NCBI GenBank assembly: GCA_001839685.1
Contig: MLAK01000683.1
Coordinates: 1 to 64,000 of the forward strand
Direction: 5' to 3'
Length of the DNA stretch: 64,000 nucleotides
Origin: Tritrichomonas foetus
Taxonomy: Eukaryota; Parabasalia; Tritrichomonadida; Tritrichomonadidae
A program made the translations under genes and the position numbers. Shown here piece after piece: positions 29,398-39,651 of the stretch; positions within the stretch are counted from its first letter, which is position 1; each line of letters begins with the position of its first letter. A model generated the notes under the pieces. That model searched no databases and had not been told where the DNA came from. It worked only from the letters and a program-made list of their open reading frames with translations.

Positions 29398-30186
29398 ATG
29401 TTTTCAGGATTTAATTTCGGGAATACGAATCAGCAACAGAAACCAAAACAAGTCGATCCTCTTCTTCAGCGCCTTCATAAAATTCGCGATTCCTACGATT
29501 CTAATAATACTTCATATCGTTTCCAAGCCGTTGTTTATAACCAAAAAGCCGCCTCAGCCGCCGGAACGACGTCATTCACAACCACATCGACCGCTCCAAA
29601 GTGCGCCACAGCCGATGAATGGGCGCAATATCAAGCCGCTTCTCCAAATCCAGAGAAAATGGAGCCTAGCATGCTCTGCGGGTTCCAGGACCTCGACAAG
29701 CGAATGGACATGCAGGCTTCTGTCGTCGAACTTATGCGGAAGAAACTCAAAGACATGCAAACCCATATATCAGAAATTCGAGCATCTTACAACGAACTTG
29801 TCAAAGACAGATTGACCAGACTAACCGCCCAGAACAACGAAATCAACACGTCGCTCATGGAGCTCCTCCAGAAAGAGGAAGTAAACGCATTGTCATCCCA
29901 TCCATTTTCGAAAGAGGAGCATGAAATTTACGATAAGCTGGAAGAGTTAAAGCAGGAAATACACAGACCAAATAAATACATTTCTGCCCTCAATACTTTG
30001 AATTTGAATGCAAAAATGGCCCGAGAAAATTTTGAGGTGAGGCCAGAAATAACTGTTGACGATGAAACAATGAAGCGTGCAAGTGAGGTCATCAAAACAA
30101 ACTCAGAGGCACTAAAGGCACTAATTAAGGTCATCAAGAAGACCTACAAAACAACAGATATGATCATGAATGAATTGAACCCGTGA
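29398..30186 (+). CDS. Nucleoporin Nup54 (Nup57) homologue
   Basis: This is 262 residues. A short FG-type N-terminus (MFSGFNFGNTNQQQ) leads to a block with the Nup54 hallmark NPEKMEPSMLCGFQDLDKRMDMQ (about 78-105), the region preceding the alpha-helical domain. Two coiled-coil helices follow (about 105-160 and 165-262). Nup54 forms the central channel trimer with Nup58 and Nup62. This version has lost nearly all FG repeats, having only one or two at the start, so it is a scaffold-type form. A Nup58-like gene lies at 52577-54211. The start at 29398 gives the MFSGFNFG opening usual for FG nucleoporins. Codons are rich in C at third positions, unlike most neighbours. Confidence 0.85.
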   Translation: MFSGFNFGNTNQQQKPKQVDPLLQRLHKIRDSYDSNNTSYRFQAVVYNQKAASAAGTTSFTTTSTAPKCATADEWAQYQAASPNPEKMEPSMLCGFQDLDKRMDMQASVVELMRKKLKDMQTHISEIRASYNELVKDRLTRLTAQNNEINTSLMELLQKEEVNALSSHPFSKEEHEIYDKLEELKQEIHRPNKYISALNTLNLNAKMARENFEVRPEITVDDETMKRASEVIKTNSEALKALIKVIKKTYKTTDMIMNELNP

Positions 30187-30511
30187 ATGTGATTATTTTT
30201 ATATATTTTTATAAAAAAGTGATAAAGTCATAACTATTGTTTTTTTATTAAATTTTTTGGTTGTAGTAAACACAAAGAAAGACAAACAGAGATTCAAACA
30301 AAATATTTTTTTTTCGCACATTCATCAATCAAATTCTTGAGAATTAGTTACAAGAAATTGGTGATTTATTTCAACATCAGTAGAAAGTATTAAAGAGCAA
30401 ATAAAGTAATCTTTATGAATAGTTGATCATGATTCAAAAATTTCACTTGCTAAGCGTTTTAATATTTTAAGAATGAATTGCTGGCTCATTGAGAAACTTG
30501 ATTTTTTTGAA
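30187..30511. other. Intergenic, between convergent genes
   Basis: This 325-bp AT-rich spacer has a T-run at about 30307-30314. Small frames here are shadows. Confidence 0.55.
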
Positions 30512-31915
30512 TTAATCGTCATCATTTTCATCATCCGGTTGAATGATTTGATCAATGAAATTAGACATAAATATGGATGCTGGACCAGCAATATCTTCAT
30601 TGTCATCAAAAGTAAACTCTTCAAATATAGTATTCCCTTCATTTTCCAAAAATTGATTTCTGCACACGTCAATGAGGTTTCGTTTTTCATATTTCTCAAA
30701 TATTTTATTAATTGATTCTATAATTCTAACAATTAAACTGCTTTCAAGAGGCGTTCCGAAGAAATCAAGAAAGTTTCCTATTATATTACTATTAATAATA
30801 AGATCACAGTAATTTGTTAAATCTTGTTCAACAAAACTACAAAGTGCAAATGCTGCTTCAATTTTTATCTCATATGATCCATTTTCAAATAAATTCAAAA
30901 TTATTGCAAAAATTCCATTAGATACAAACTTATCAGCCATTGTTGATGAATAATCTAAAAGAATGATTTGATCAATACTCCAACATCCAATTTGTACATT
31001 AATTGGATTTTCAGACAATAATAATTGGGACAAATATTCACAATCGAAATCAATTGGTTCACGATCTTTCATTAACGTAAAAAGTAACAAAAATGTGGCA
31101 ATTGTAAGTTCTGGATCATCTAAAACTAATCCAGTTAAAATAGGATTTAATAATCCATTATATTTCAGTGTTTTAATCCAATCAATTAATAAAAATTGCC
31201 TTAAATGAGTAATCGAATAAATTAATTCAATTTTTGAACGATTTTCTAAAGTTGGAAAGAGAGAAATTGATTGTATCATGATTTCTTTCCCGTCTTTAAC
31301 GGAAACTTTATAACGACAATAGTTATGAATCAATTTACATCTCAAAAATTGAATGTTTTTCTCAATTGGAGAATCTTCCGAATTATGTTGCTTTTCAAAT
31401 ATTGTTTGAAAAGAGAGTTTATTTAACACAAAATCTCGTTCTTCAATGGATCCACCAGTCATGTTTTTAAGACATTTTAAAACAAGTTCAATATAGTTTT
31501 GATCATTGAGTAAAATTAAAAGTTGATTTAAAATTTCTTCTTTTTTTGGCGAATTTGAGAATTCTTTAGAAAATCCAAGTGATTCAGCATAAAATAAATG
31601 AACCAAAAGTTTAATCGATTGCTTTACAACATTAGGAGAATTTTCAATGGTTAAGCATTGGCCAATAAAATTAGTAAAATCAAAACTCGGTGGAATTATT
31701 GAATCTGAATGTTTATAATAAAAAGTAAGTTTAGATAAATTATTAAAAAGTGCTTCGTAATTACATTTGGAAAAATCGTCCAAAATCATATCATATATTT
31801 TTGGATCAATAGGAATATGTTTTTTTTGTTTCGGAACATAATTTCTACTATGAATAGTTCGTATATTAACTATTCTCTGCTCTCGATTATCTTCTGCTGC
31901 TTTATAATCTATCAT
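30512..31915 (-). CDS. Importin-alpha-like armadillo repeat protein
   Basis: This is 467 residues. The N-terminus (about 1-35) is basic, with the pattern AEDNREQRIVNIRTIHSRNYVPKQKK. It resembles the importin-beta-binding segment, although it is less basic than usual. The rest is all-helical with ARM-like repeats, and the C-terminus ends in an acidic stretch (QPDDENDDD) as in importin-alpha. Importin-alpha carries proteins with classical nuclear localisation signals into the nucleus. The ARM repeats are divergent: the expected W/N ladder is hard to see, with few Trp. The protein may therefore be a specialised paralogue. The frame opens at TTG; the ATG at 31915 is used. The gene is tandem with the next minus-strand gene. 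Confidence 0.72.
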   Translation of the reverse strand: MIDYKAAEDNREQRIVNIRTIHSRNYVPKQKKHIPIDPKIYDMILDDFSKCNYEALFNNLSKLTFYYKHSDSIIPPSFDFTNFIGQCLTIENSPNVVKQSIKLLVHLFYAESLGFSKEFSNSPKKEEILNQLLILLNDQNYIELVLKCLKNMTGGSIEERDFVLNKLSFQTIFEKQHNSEDSPIEKNIQFLRCKLIHNYCRYKVSVKDGKEIMIQSISLFPTLENRSKIELIYSITHLRQFLLIDWIKTLKYNGLLNPILTGLVLDDPELTIATFLLLFTLMKDREPIDFDCEYLSQLLLSENPINVQIGCWSIDQIILLDYSSTMADKFVSNGIFAIILNLFENGSYEIKIEAAFALCSFVEQDLTNYCDLIINSNIIGNFLDFFGTPLESSLIVRIIESINKIFEKYEKRNLIDVCRNQFLENEGNTIFEEFTFDDNEDIAGPASIFMSNFIDQIIQPDDENDDD

Positions 31916-32036
31916 CAAAATATATATACGATAGAATAAACTATTGAATAATTATGTATTTATATGGCCGACCAATATACACGAATTTTTGTGTGAATAT
32001 TTAGCTGATGACATCAAACATCAAACAACAAAAAAA

Positions 32037-33338
32037 TTAGTCAAGTTTTTGATAGAGTTTGTTTCTTCTATAAACAGTATTTGCTGTCCCAACAACAAAT
32101 ACTAATATTAAAGTCGCTAGTGCTGCAACATAAATTGAAAATGAAATCATTCCATTATCCCGTGAAATATCAAATAAATTGCCTAAATATCCAAAAAATC
32201 CTGTTCCTGGACCAGTTGGTCTTACTTTACCTTTTAATACATTATTAGTCCACTCTAATATTGATGTTTCATTAAAATCTTTTCTGTAATACCAAATATA
32301 GCGTTTGTAAGGGTTATATATCAAAATTTTTGGGCCTTGGCCAGTTTGCACCATTAAATTTAAGCAGAGTACTTTATTATTGGCACATGAAATAACACCC
32401 GAGATTAAATCATCAGGTAAATTTTTACTCATTTGTCTAAAAGCTGACTCAAAATACGGAAATTCATCAGAAAGAAGTAAAACTGATGTTTTCAACTTCT
32501 TAGAATGGTTCATGAATTGTTGTGAAACTGGCCCAACTACTGGATAAACATGTTTCTTTACGAACTTTCTCATTTTTTTCGGAGTAAAACTTTTATCAAA
32601 ACAAACAATTCTTTTATTTGGATAATAAAAATTACATAAAACTGGATTTTCGCTATTTTCTTTTTGTTGATTATCTTTTTGTGGATTATCTTTTTGTTGA
32701 TTATCTTTTTGTTGATTTTCTTTTTGTTGATTTTCTTTTTGTTGATTTAATTTATGTTGATTTTCTTTTTGTGTAAGATTTTTATTCCAAATTTTGGGAT
32801 TTTTATATAAAATGTTTAAAAAATGACAAGGGTATGAATGAAATTCGATTGACATTTTATGAATCTCATTGAGTTGTTGATTATTGAAATTTTGAAGTAA
32901 AAAAATTGAAGATTCATTAATTTTTTCACATTCTTTTTCAAATTCTTGCTCGTTTGAAAGATTGATGAAAGATGGCGAAATCTTTTTTTCAATGAATGAA
33001 ATCATTTCAGAATATTCAATCGCGCCATGATACTGTTCGGCGCTTTCTAAAGAACCTTTAACAAAATAAAAACTCGGCGTGACAACGTCAGGAAATTTAT
33101 TACATAACATTTTTTCGTAATCGCACTTTATTTCACCAATCAAAATATAATCTTTATTGTTATAGTGCTCTTCCAAAAGGGATAAAATTGGTGGAACTTT
33201 TTTGCAATGTGGGCAATAATCAGATATCAATGCAACAAATATAAACTTTGATGTGTCTTGGTTAAAAACAGCTGAAGAATTTTCTCTTGATATTGGAATT
33301 GAGCATGCAAATTTGCACAATAATATAAATGTAATCAT
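32037..33338 (-). CDS. Membrane-anchored thioredoxin/PDI-like protein
   Basis: This is 433 residues with a short N-terminal leader (about 1-14). One thioredoxin fold (about 20-130) carries the active site CPHC (C42, C45) and the cis-proline in VVTPSFYF (P88). A second divergent, probably inactive thioredoxin-like region (about 240-375) follows a Gln/Lys/Asn-rich repeat (about 195-230). One membrane span near 398-419 (ISFSIYVAALATLILVFVVG) and a basic tail complete it. This layout resembles the membrane-bound protein disulfide isomerases (TMX type) of the secretory pathway. CPHC rather than CGHC is found in oxidising thiol proteins, for example bacterial DsbA. No KDEL-type signal is present. 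The gene is divergent from 33622. Confidence 0.85.
   Translation of the reverse strand: MITFILLCKFACSIPISRENSSAVFNQDTSKFIFVALISDYCPHCKKVPPILSLLEEHYNNKDYILIGEIKCDYEKMLCNKFPDVVTPSFYFVKGSLESAEQYHGAIEYSEMISFIEKKISPSFINLSNEQEFEKECEKINESSIFLLQNFNNQQLNEIHKMSIEFHSYPCHFLNILYKNPKIWNKNLTQKENQHKLNQQKENQQKENQQKDNQQKDNPQKDNQQKENSENPVLCNFYYPNKRIVCFDKSFTPKKMRKFVKKHVYPVVGPVSQQFMNHSKKLKTSVLLLSDEFPYFESAFRQMSKNLPDDLISGVISCANNKVLCLNLMVQTGQGPKILIYNPYKRYIWYYRKDFNETSILEWTNNVLKGKVRPTGPGTGFFGYLGNLFDISRDNGMISFSIYVAALATLILVFVVGTANTVYRRNKLYQKLD
32655..32772 (-). repeat. 15-bp tandem repeat in the thioredoxin-like gene
   Basis: About eight near-perfect units of the type TTATCTTTTTGTTGA encode NQQKE/NQQKD on the minus strand. 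The in-frame unit keeps the linker open; copy number is likely to vary between isolates. Confidence 0.9.
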
Positions 33339-33621
33339 TCAAAAAATATATTTTTCATCTAGCATTTCATAATAGATACATATCAAAATGTATTCCATTT
33401 GACCTATATATTTCACCACAACCGACGACAAAAATTCCAACCTAATAACATTATTCACTATAATTATTTCAGAACTGTGGAAAAAATTCTATGTTTAATT
33501 ATGCAAAGAAATTCAAAAGTAGACCAAATACATATAGAAAAAAATATGAGAAAATTTAATTTGAATAGGAGACCGTTAAAAATCACGTTAGATTCGCATA
33601 TTTTGTTTTTTTCGTCCCAAA

Positions 33622-34380
33622 ATGACCGTCTTTCATAGACGACATCCAAATGCGCCCAAAAAAATCAAAAATTACCTAAATATGTTTGAACAAATCTCAA
33701 CCGAATATTCAGCGAGCAATACAAATTCGTATAAAGAAAAAACAAAAAAATTAAATGATCAACTCGGAAAGCTTACTTATGGCTTGAAGCAATCGCTTGT
33801 TTCAAGAAGCGCTTTAACAAGAGTCCGACACGACCGAAACCAGCTTCCAAAGATTGTCAAACCAACATCGACTTTCATCACAGGCCACATCTCGAAACCG
33901 ACAACCGCCAAGTCAACAATAGCCAAACCGCAACAGTGCCTGGCAATCAGCAGGGCCATGCCGACTCGACCGATGTATGGCGCCTATCGATTTTTCGACT
34001 CAATCGCAAGCCAGGAAATGAAACAGGACGAAATCGAATTGAGAAATGAATTGGCCGAATATCCGCAGCTTGCAGCAGAATACTCAGAACTAAATAAAAA
34101 TCAGGTTGATCCGTTTCTCCATGTTGGCGGTTTTATGCGATCGGAGCTTCTCAAATCACCTGATTTTGAAACCAATCCATATAAACTATATGGGAATCCC
34201 GAAACAGAAAGTAGTTATATAGAAGAACAGAATAGCGAGTCGGAGTATGAAAATCAAAATGATGGAATGCCAGAAAATGATGCTGATCCTGAAAATGAAA
34301 ATCCTGATGGAGAATTTGGAAATGGAACTGAAGAAGAAGAAGAAGAAATAATCGAAGAAGAATGGACACCAATACTTTAG
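33622..34380 (+). CDS. Unknown protein with acidic tail
   Basis: This is 252 residues. The basic first half contains short low-complexity stretches (PTTAKSTIAKP), and the middle has helical ELAEYPQLAAEYSELN (about 142-160). The tail is strongly acidic (about 200-252, runs of E). There is no leader, span or recognised domain. An imperfect copy of the YPQLAAEYSELN segment lies in the downstream spacer at 34561-34599, suggesting a former tandem duplicate. The start at 33622 follows CGTCCCAAA directly, giving a very short leader. Confidence 0.78.
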   Translation: MTVFHRRHPNAPKKIKNYLNMFEQISTEYSASNTNSYKEKTKKLNDQLGKLTYGLKQSLVSRSALTRVRHDRNQLPKIVKPTSTFITGHISKPTTAKSTIAKPQQCLAISRAMPTRPMYGAYRFFDSIASQEMKQDEIELRNELAEYPQLAAEYSELNKNQVDPFLHVGGFMRSELLKSPDFETNPYKLYGNPETESSYIEEQNSESEYENQNDGMPENDADPENENPDGEFGNGTEEEEEEIIEEEWTPIL

Positions 34381-34833
34381 ATTTATCGATTATGATGATG
34401 TCTCCTTTATCTCCTTTTTATTTTTTTGTTTGAATATTTTTTTTGTGTAAAAATAAGTTTTCTCAAATGATGATTATCTATTTCAGAGTTATGAATATAA
34501 ATATATAGATATAGATATATAGAAAGTCGATGTTATAATTGTTATTTATTCTAATAATCAAATATCCACAACTTGAAGCAGAATATTCAGAACTAAATTC
34601 AAAAAATAGGATGGAAATTCTGCTTGTCGAGTTCTTTTGCTTGTGAGAATTTATAAATTTTCCATTATTTTGTTATCTATCAAATCTCTTATCCTTTTTT
34701 TGGAAAGTAAATGGTTTGATTGATTTTGTATACATTTTCGAAAAATCGACAAAATTATGATAAGATTATTTTTTATAAAACAATAACAACAAATTAGATT
34801 ATTATATTATATGACATTATATCAATAAAAAAA
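34381..34833. other. Intergenic, between convergent genes
   Basis: This AT-rich spacer contains a short ATAG-type low-complexity stretch (about 34499-34521) and the gene fragment at 34561-34599. Nothing else was recognised. Confidence 0.6.
34561..34599 (+). pseudogene. Fragment duplicated from the upstream gene
   Basis: This segment matches 34058-34096 inside the coding sequence at 34 of 39 positions. It still reads YPQLEAEYSELN in one frame, against YPQLAAEYSELN in the gene. The flanks do not match. It is probably the last recognisable piece of a decayed tandem duplicate. Confidence 0.6.
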
Positions 34834-37800
34834 TCATGCGCTCGAAGCTTTTTCTCTTTGAACAATGTATGTCACAACATTTCCACCTTTGATTTCGATT
34901 TCACCTCTTTCTTTAACATCGAAATTACCGCCATAAATTAATTCATAAACAGCACGTGAAACATGAACTTTCATTGGAACACCATGATGTTCCATTTGCT
35001 GTGCCATGTTGATTGTTGGACCAAGAATTTCAAATGTTGGTTTTTCTGTTCCTAAAACACCAGCAACAATTGGTCCACCAGTATTCACACCAACTCTAAT
35101 CTTCAAATCCTGCTCAATTTCTACATTTAACACTTGAAGTGCATCAATAGCATCTAAACCAAAATCAACAACATCTTTAGCGTGTTGAGCTGGCTGGTTG
35201 ATTTCCATAAAGAGGCCACCAGCTGCCATGTAACAATCACCAATACATTTGATTTTAGTCATTGTTGGGTGTGCTGCAACTAAAGCATCAAGTTCTTTAA
35301 ATAGCATGTTTAATGTTTTCATAACTTGTGCTGCTTCCAATGATCCACACCATGGAGTAAATGAAACAATATCCATGAATACAATTGATGCAGTTTGAAC
35401 AGCAAATGAAATATTCTTTTCGCCTGCTTGAACACGTGGAACAAGTCTTGCTGGAAGAATTGATGATAGTAATTTATCACTTTTAGCACGCTCATCAGAG
35501 ATCAATTTATTATACATAACTGTTTGAGTGATATCTCTAGTTGATACGATGAGTGATTCATGCACCATGCTTAGACTTAATACTACATGGATAATATTTC
35601 CATCATTCCTCTTGAATTCGAAATTCTTTTCAAAACCAACGAACGAATTTTGTTGGCTTTCTGGAATGCCTTGGAATGGATTATCATCACCAAAGATTTG
35701 CTTGCCCAGATCAGATATTGGTGTATTAACAAGTTGTTCAATATCTAATCCATAAACTCTACCTGTTGCAACATTTGCTGAAATAATGTTTCCCATTAAA
35801 TCACATATAATTACTGAATCAGGTAAATCTTTCACTAAAACATCATAAAATTCGGCATCTCTAGTTGTTGAATCAATATGTTTCAATGAAAAGTTACCGG
35901 CAAGAATTGCAGTAATGTGACTATTGGAGACAACAACATTTCCAGGACAATGAAGAAGAAGTCTCAATGCAAATTTTTGTCGCTCTTCAGACATGTTAAT
36001 TACGACAATAAATGCTATTTCGAAGATTATAGCAATCGCTAAGAGTGCATATGAAACTCCTGTAATCTTTGGAACTTGTTTATTCATTGAACTGAGAACC
36101 ATTGGGATGATTTCGCTAAACATTGGTGCAAAGTATTGATTATAAATATGAACTTGATGAATATGCCAAATATGTGTTAAAAAAACACTATCTCCTGGAT
36201 AGATTTCACCAGTCATGTTGAACTTATGAATCAAAGCATTAACTTCCATTTGAACAAATGATGTTAATAAATCTGAAGTCCAGCAATTATAAATTTGATG
36301 ATTAAAAATAGGTACATCTTCAACACAATTTGGATCAGATTCACCAGCAGAAACATCAATACCAATTGAAGAAAATGGAACAGCATCCAACGTATCATCA
36401 CCATATCTTACTGCTTGATATCTGCTGTTTGATAATTCTTGCCATTCGAAAATGAAATTTAGGATGTTTTTTGTATCGTATCCATTCACATGATAGGTGA
36501 CATATGGATGAATAGAAGCAGGTAACATGTTTAATAATAAAACAGTTGCTAAATCATATGAATATGAAGCCATTATAAAATCGATATGTGGTGCAGCGTG
36601 CATTAATTGTTCACTCATATTAATTAAAAAGTTACAAATAATAGCTGTTGTTGCTATCTGAAGTCCAGTAACGATAACAGTGAAAATTGCGAAGATTACA
36701 TCATCATTTGATGAACCACGTGATGAGTCTGACGATGTTGAAAACAATTTAAGCATATTTTCTTCTTGTTTATTAAGTTCTTCATCACGTGTATAACTTG
36801 TTCGACATTCTTCATCGTCTTCATCTTTTTTAAGAATCTTGAAAGAATCGGCAACGCGAGACACAACATTTTTAGGAAGTGATGTTAAGCATCGATATAT
36901 CATTTTCTTTTCTTTTGCAGTTATTACTGAAATAATAATATTGCATGAAATATAAATTATTAAGACTGCAATGATTATAACGATCATTATAATCCTTACA
37001 TATTTTGCAGTAGTTTTATCTGAGCTAATCACATAATTTCTAGTTACTTCTAAAGCCTTTCTCAGATAATCAGTGATTGTTCGAAGGTTATTCAATGGAA
37101 TAGACATGTATTTCTGACTCATAGCATCTTCGGAAATAGATTCATTATTATCTATTAGTTGCCTAAGTAACACAATATATTCGGAAATAGCTTCACGTGC
37201 AGAAACCATTTGATAAGTTGTATTATATGAAATATAATCAGGATCAGTTGCTGATAGATTAAATCCATTTTTATAATGTGGGTTTGAAATAAAAGTGAAA
37301 TTTATCATATCCCCAAAAATACATTCTCTTACTTCATCCATTGAAGCATCACCTTTCTTAAATGAATTCATTTTGGCTAGGCCAGGAAGAATATCAGCGA
37401 GTGATTGTAACATGTGATCTAATTGTCCACCAGTATCATAAGTATTTCCCCAGAATTCTGGAGGTTCTTCTATTTCTTGATTAAATAAAGCAGAATTGTT
37501 ATCCATTGGAAAAACAAGAGTGCCTGCATATCTATCTGCGTTTTCAATCGGGGTAGATTCATTAAACTCTAAATGAATACGTTCGGCAATGAAATGATGA
37601 GCATTTGCAGTTACTTGGAAAGCTCTTGTTCTCATTAATGATATATCATATAAGAAATCCAGTGGTGTAGCAATATCATCAATAAATAGAGGAATGTAAA
37701 CAGTTAATGCAATAACTGGTGCGACAAATAAAATCAAAATAGTGATAATTCTTAATGCACGTGCAATTTTGAAAGCAGGAATTGATAAATTATTAATACT

Positions 37801-39651
37801 TTCACGTACAGACATTCTTAATTCTGCATCAATTGCGGCTTTTTCTTCATCCGTTTCTATTTCTTGTGTCAGGGTATCATCAGTTAATGCCATTGCAGTT
37901 GTATGAGTTTGTTGCAAAATTGTCGTTGCCATTTTAGGTAATTGCGGGAAAGCTCTGATTCCTAAAATATGAGCTTGATCTTGTTTTACGTTTTGACCTC
38001 TTTGTAATGTTGAAACATTTTGTGCCCATTGTTTATGTCCAGCATGATCTGCGACGACATCTCTTAAGAATCGTGCATATGCTCGTGCAATAAAACGGTT
38101 GTTTGGGAATTGCCCCAAAAAATGATTAAATTCAGCTTCACACGTATCAATTGCTTTATGTGCATGAGAAATAACTGATTCTATTTCTTTTATATTTCCT
38201 TGAAGCACTAAGTCCCAAGTATATCTTACTTTATGTTTCGTTGATTGGACTTGTTTTCCAACTTTATCTAATTTTGATTTTAGATCAGGAACTAAATTAG
38301 TTTCTCTTTGTTTCATAATAGATAGAATTTGTTGCATTGTATGTTTCGCTAGAGAGCCTTTGAGTTTATTTTGTATTATTCCCATTGATATAAAAACCAT
38401 TTGTTGTTGTTCTTCAGGATAAATAGCTGTAAATTTCGCAAAAAGAAGCCAAATTTCTACATTTTTAGGCCATTTTTCAACTCCACATTTAAATATTTGC
38501 CATGATAAAGCAAATGGATGAGCAACGCGGAATCCGTTAACTATATAATCACAAAGAATACGTGGAGATTTAACCGATTCGAAATTATTAATGTCTTCTT
38601 CAAGTGAATCTAATACATTTAATACTCTGACCATTTTTCGATTCAATGTGAAACTGAAGAAAAAGAAACAAATAAACCAAACTGCAGTAAAAACAACTAA
38701 AACTATTTCGGTAGCTTCAATATTAGCTAATTCAAAAATAATAACAAGAATTAAAAGTAAAGCGCCTGATAAATATGAAGCTGCAACACACTTTACATGA
38801 TTGTAATTGACTAATCCACCTTTACTAAACAATCCAACAATTGAAACAAGATAGCCAATGATGCAAATAACGGTTATAACGATTGATGGAATTTGACTAA
38901 GTTGAGAGGCAAGAGCAGTCAAAAATGTGATAATAATATTTGACGTAAACATCAAAGTTTGTAAAGCTGGAACCGCTGACATCAACGAGTCTGGTTTGAA
39001 TGTAATGGAAACAGAATAAATTGAATTGTAAATCCATATAAAAATTAACAAAATCAAAGCTGTGAAAATGATGGCAATGATATTAACGGCGTTTGCTTTT
39101 TCGGTATTGTAAAACATTTGGCCAATCATTTCACCTGCCAAATTGACTGCAATTGGCGGCAAAATATATCCGAACGATGCGAACCAAAATGCAATGATTG
39201 TTGTCACAATTGTTGGTAATTTCGATAATTTGTTTAAAACTGCGGCCGAACTGAATATAAAAACAAACGAAATAAGAAATAGCGCAGAAAAGGAATATAA
39301 AATATAAACAGCGCACCCTTCTCGAGCAAAACCGGGAATTAGATGGAACGAAATGGAAATAATGTCCATAACCTTTTTCATAACTGTATCAGTCCCCCAA
39401 AATCCGGTATATTGAACGGCGAGGGCCGGACCGAGAATTTGAATGACTCGCCAAACGGTGACAACGCTGTGAACGAAAAAGAAAGTCGGTGCTGTTGCTG
39501 CAACGTAATCGAAGAGTACGAATAGAGCGTTTCGGCTTTTTTTGTATCCTGATTCTTCAATCATCCCCATATAGCGGGTAGCTGTCGAGATCGAAGAAAA
39601 CCCAACTGATGTCGATGTCATTGTTCCCTGTGTGCTTTGAACACTCGCCAT
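34834..39651 (-). CDS. Multi-span adenylate cyclase with PAS domain
   Basis: This is 1605 residues. About ten spans lie in the first 350 residues. A helical cytosolic part (about 370-630) follows, then further spans near 640, 915, 1000 and 1215 around large non-cytosolic loops. Next come a PAS domain (about 1260-1390, DSVIICDLMGNIISANVATGRVYGLD) and a class III cyclase domain (about 1395-1600). Metal-binding Asp residues are in FMDIVSF and IGDCYM; the adenine-specifying Lys is in TKIKCIGD. This is the known architecture of the large trichomonad cyclase family, making cAMP at a membrane. Odd: the later block is ILGPTINMAQQMEH, with Asn kept but Gln where the transition-state Arg is expected. 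The frame opens at TTG; the ATG at 39651 (MASVQSTQG) is used. Confidence 0.93.
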   Translation of the reverse strand: MASVQSTQGTMTSTSVGFSSISTATRYMGMIEESGYKKSRNALFVLFDYVAATAPTFFFVHSVVTVWRVIQILGPALAVQYTGFWGTDTVMKKVMDIISISFHLIPGFAREGCAVYILYSFSALFLISFVFIFSSAAVLNKLSKLPTIVTTIIAFWFASFGYILPPIAVNLAGEMIGQMFYNTEKANAVNIIAIIFTALILLIFIWIYNSIYSVSITFKPDSLMSAVPALQTLMFTSNIIITFLTALASQLSQIPSIVITVICIIGYLVSIVGLFSKGGLVNYNHVKCVAASYLSGALLLILVIIFELANIEATEIVLVVFTAVWFICFFFFSFTLNRKMVRVLNVLDSLEEDINNFESVKSPRILCDYIVNGFRVAHPFALSWQIFKCGVEKWPKNVEIWLLFAKFTAIYPEEQQQMVFISMGIIQNKLKGSLAKHTMQQILSIMKQRETNLVPDLKSKLDKVGKQVQSTKHKVRYTWDLVLQGNIKEIESVISHAHKAIDTCEAEFNHFLGQFPNNRFIARAYARFLRDVVADHAGHKQWAQNVSTLQRGQNVKQDQAHILGIRAFPQLPKMATTILQQTHTTAMALTDDTLTQEIETDEEKAAIDAELRMSVRESINNLSIPAFKIARALRIITILILFVAPVIALTVYIPLFIDDIATPLDFLYDISLMRTRAFQVTANAHHFIAERIHLEFNESTPIENADRYAGTLVFPMDNNSALFNQEIEEPPEFWGNTYDTGGQLDHMLQSLADILPGLAKMNSFKKGDASMDEVRECIFGDMINFTFISNPHYKNGFNLSATDPDYISYNTTYQMVSAREAISEYIVLLRQLIDNNESISEDAMSQKYMSIPLNNLRTITDYLRKALEVTRNYVISSDKTTAKYVRIIMIVIIIAVLIIYISCNIIISVITAKEKKMIYRCLTSLPKNVVSRVADSFKILKKDEDDEECRTSYTRDEELNKQEENMLKLFSTSSDSSRGSSNDDVIFAIFTVIVTGLQIATTAIICNFLINMSEQLMHAAPHIDFIMASYSYDLATVLLLNMLPASIHPYVTYHVNGYDTKNILNFIFEWQELSNSRYQAVRYGDDTLDAVPFSSIGIDVSAGESDPNCVEDVPIFNHQIYNCWTSDLLTSFVQMEVNALIHKFNMTGEIYPGDSVFLTHIWHIHQVHIYNQYFAPMFSEIIPMVLSSMNKQVPKITGVSYALLAIAIIFEIAFIVVINMSEERQKFALRLLLHCPGNVVVSNSHITAILAGNFSLKHIDSTTRDAEFYDVLVKDLPDSVIICDLMGNIISANVATGRVYGLDIEQLVNTPISDLGKQIFGDDNPFQGIPESQQNSFVGFEKNFEFKRNDGNIIHVVLSLSMVHESLIVSTRDITQTVMYNKLISDERAKSDKLLSSILPARLVPRVQAGEKNISFAVQTASIVFMDIVSFTPWCGSLEAAQVMKTLNMLFKELDALVAAHPTMTKIKCIGDCYMAAGGLFMEINQPAQHAKDVVDFGLDAIDALQVLNVEIEQDLKIRVGVNTGGPIVAGVLGTEKPTFEILGPTINMAQQMEHHGVPMKVHVSRAVYELIYGGNFDVKERGEIEIKGGNVVTYIVQREKASSA

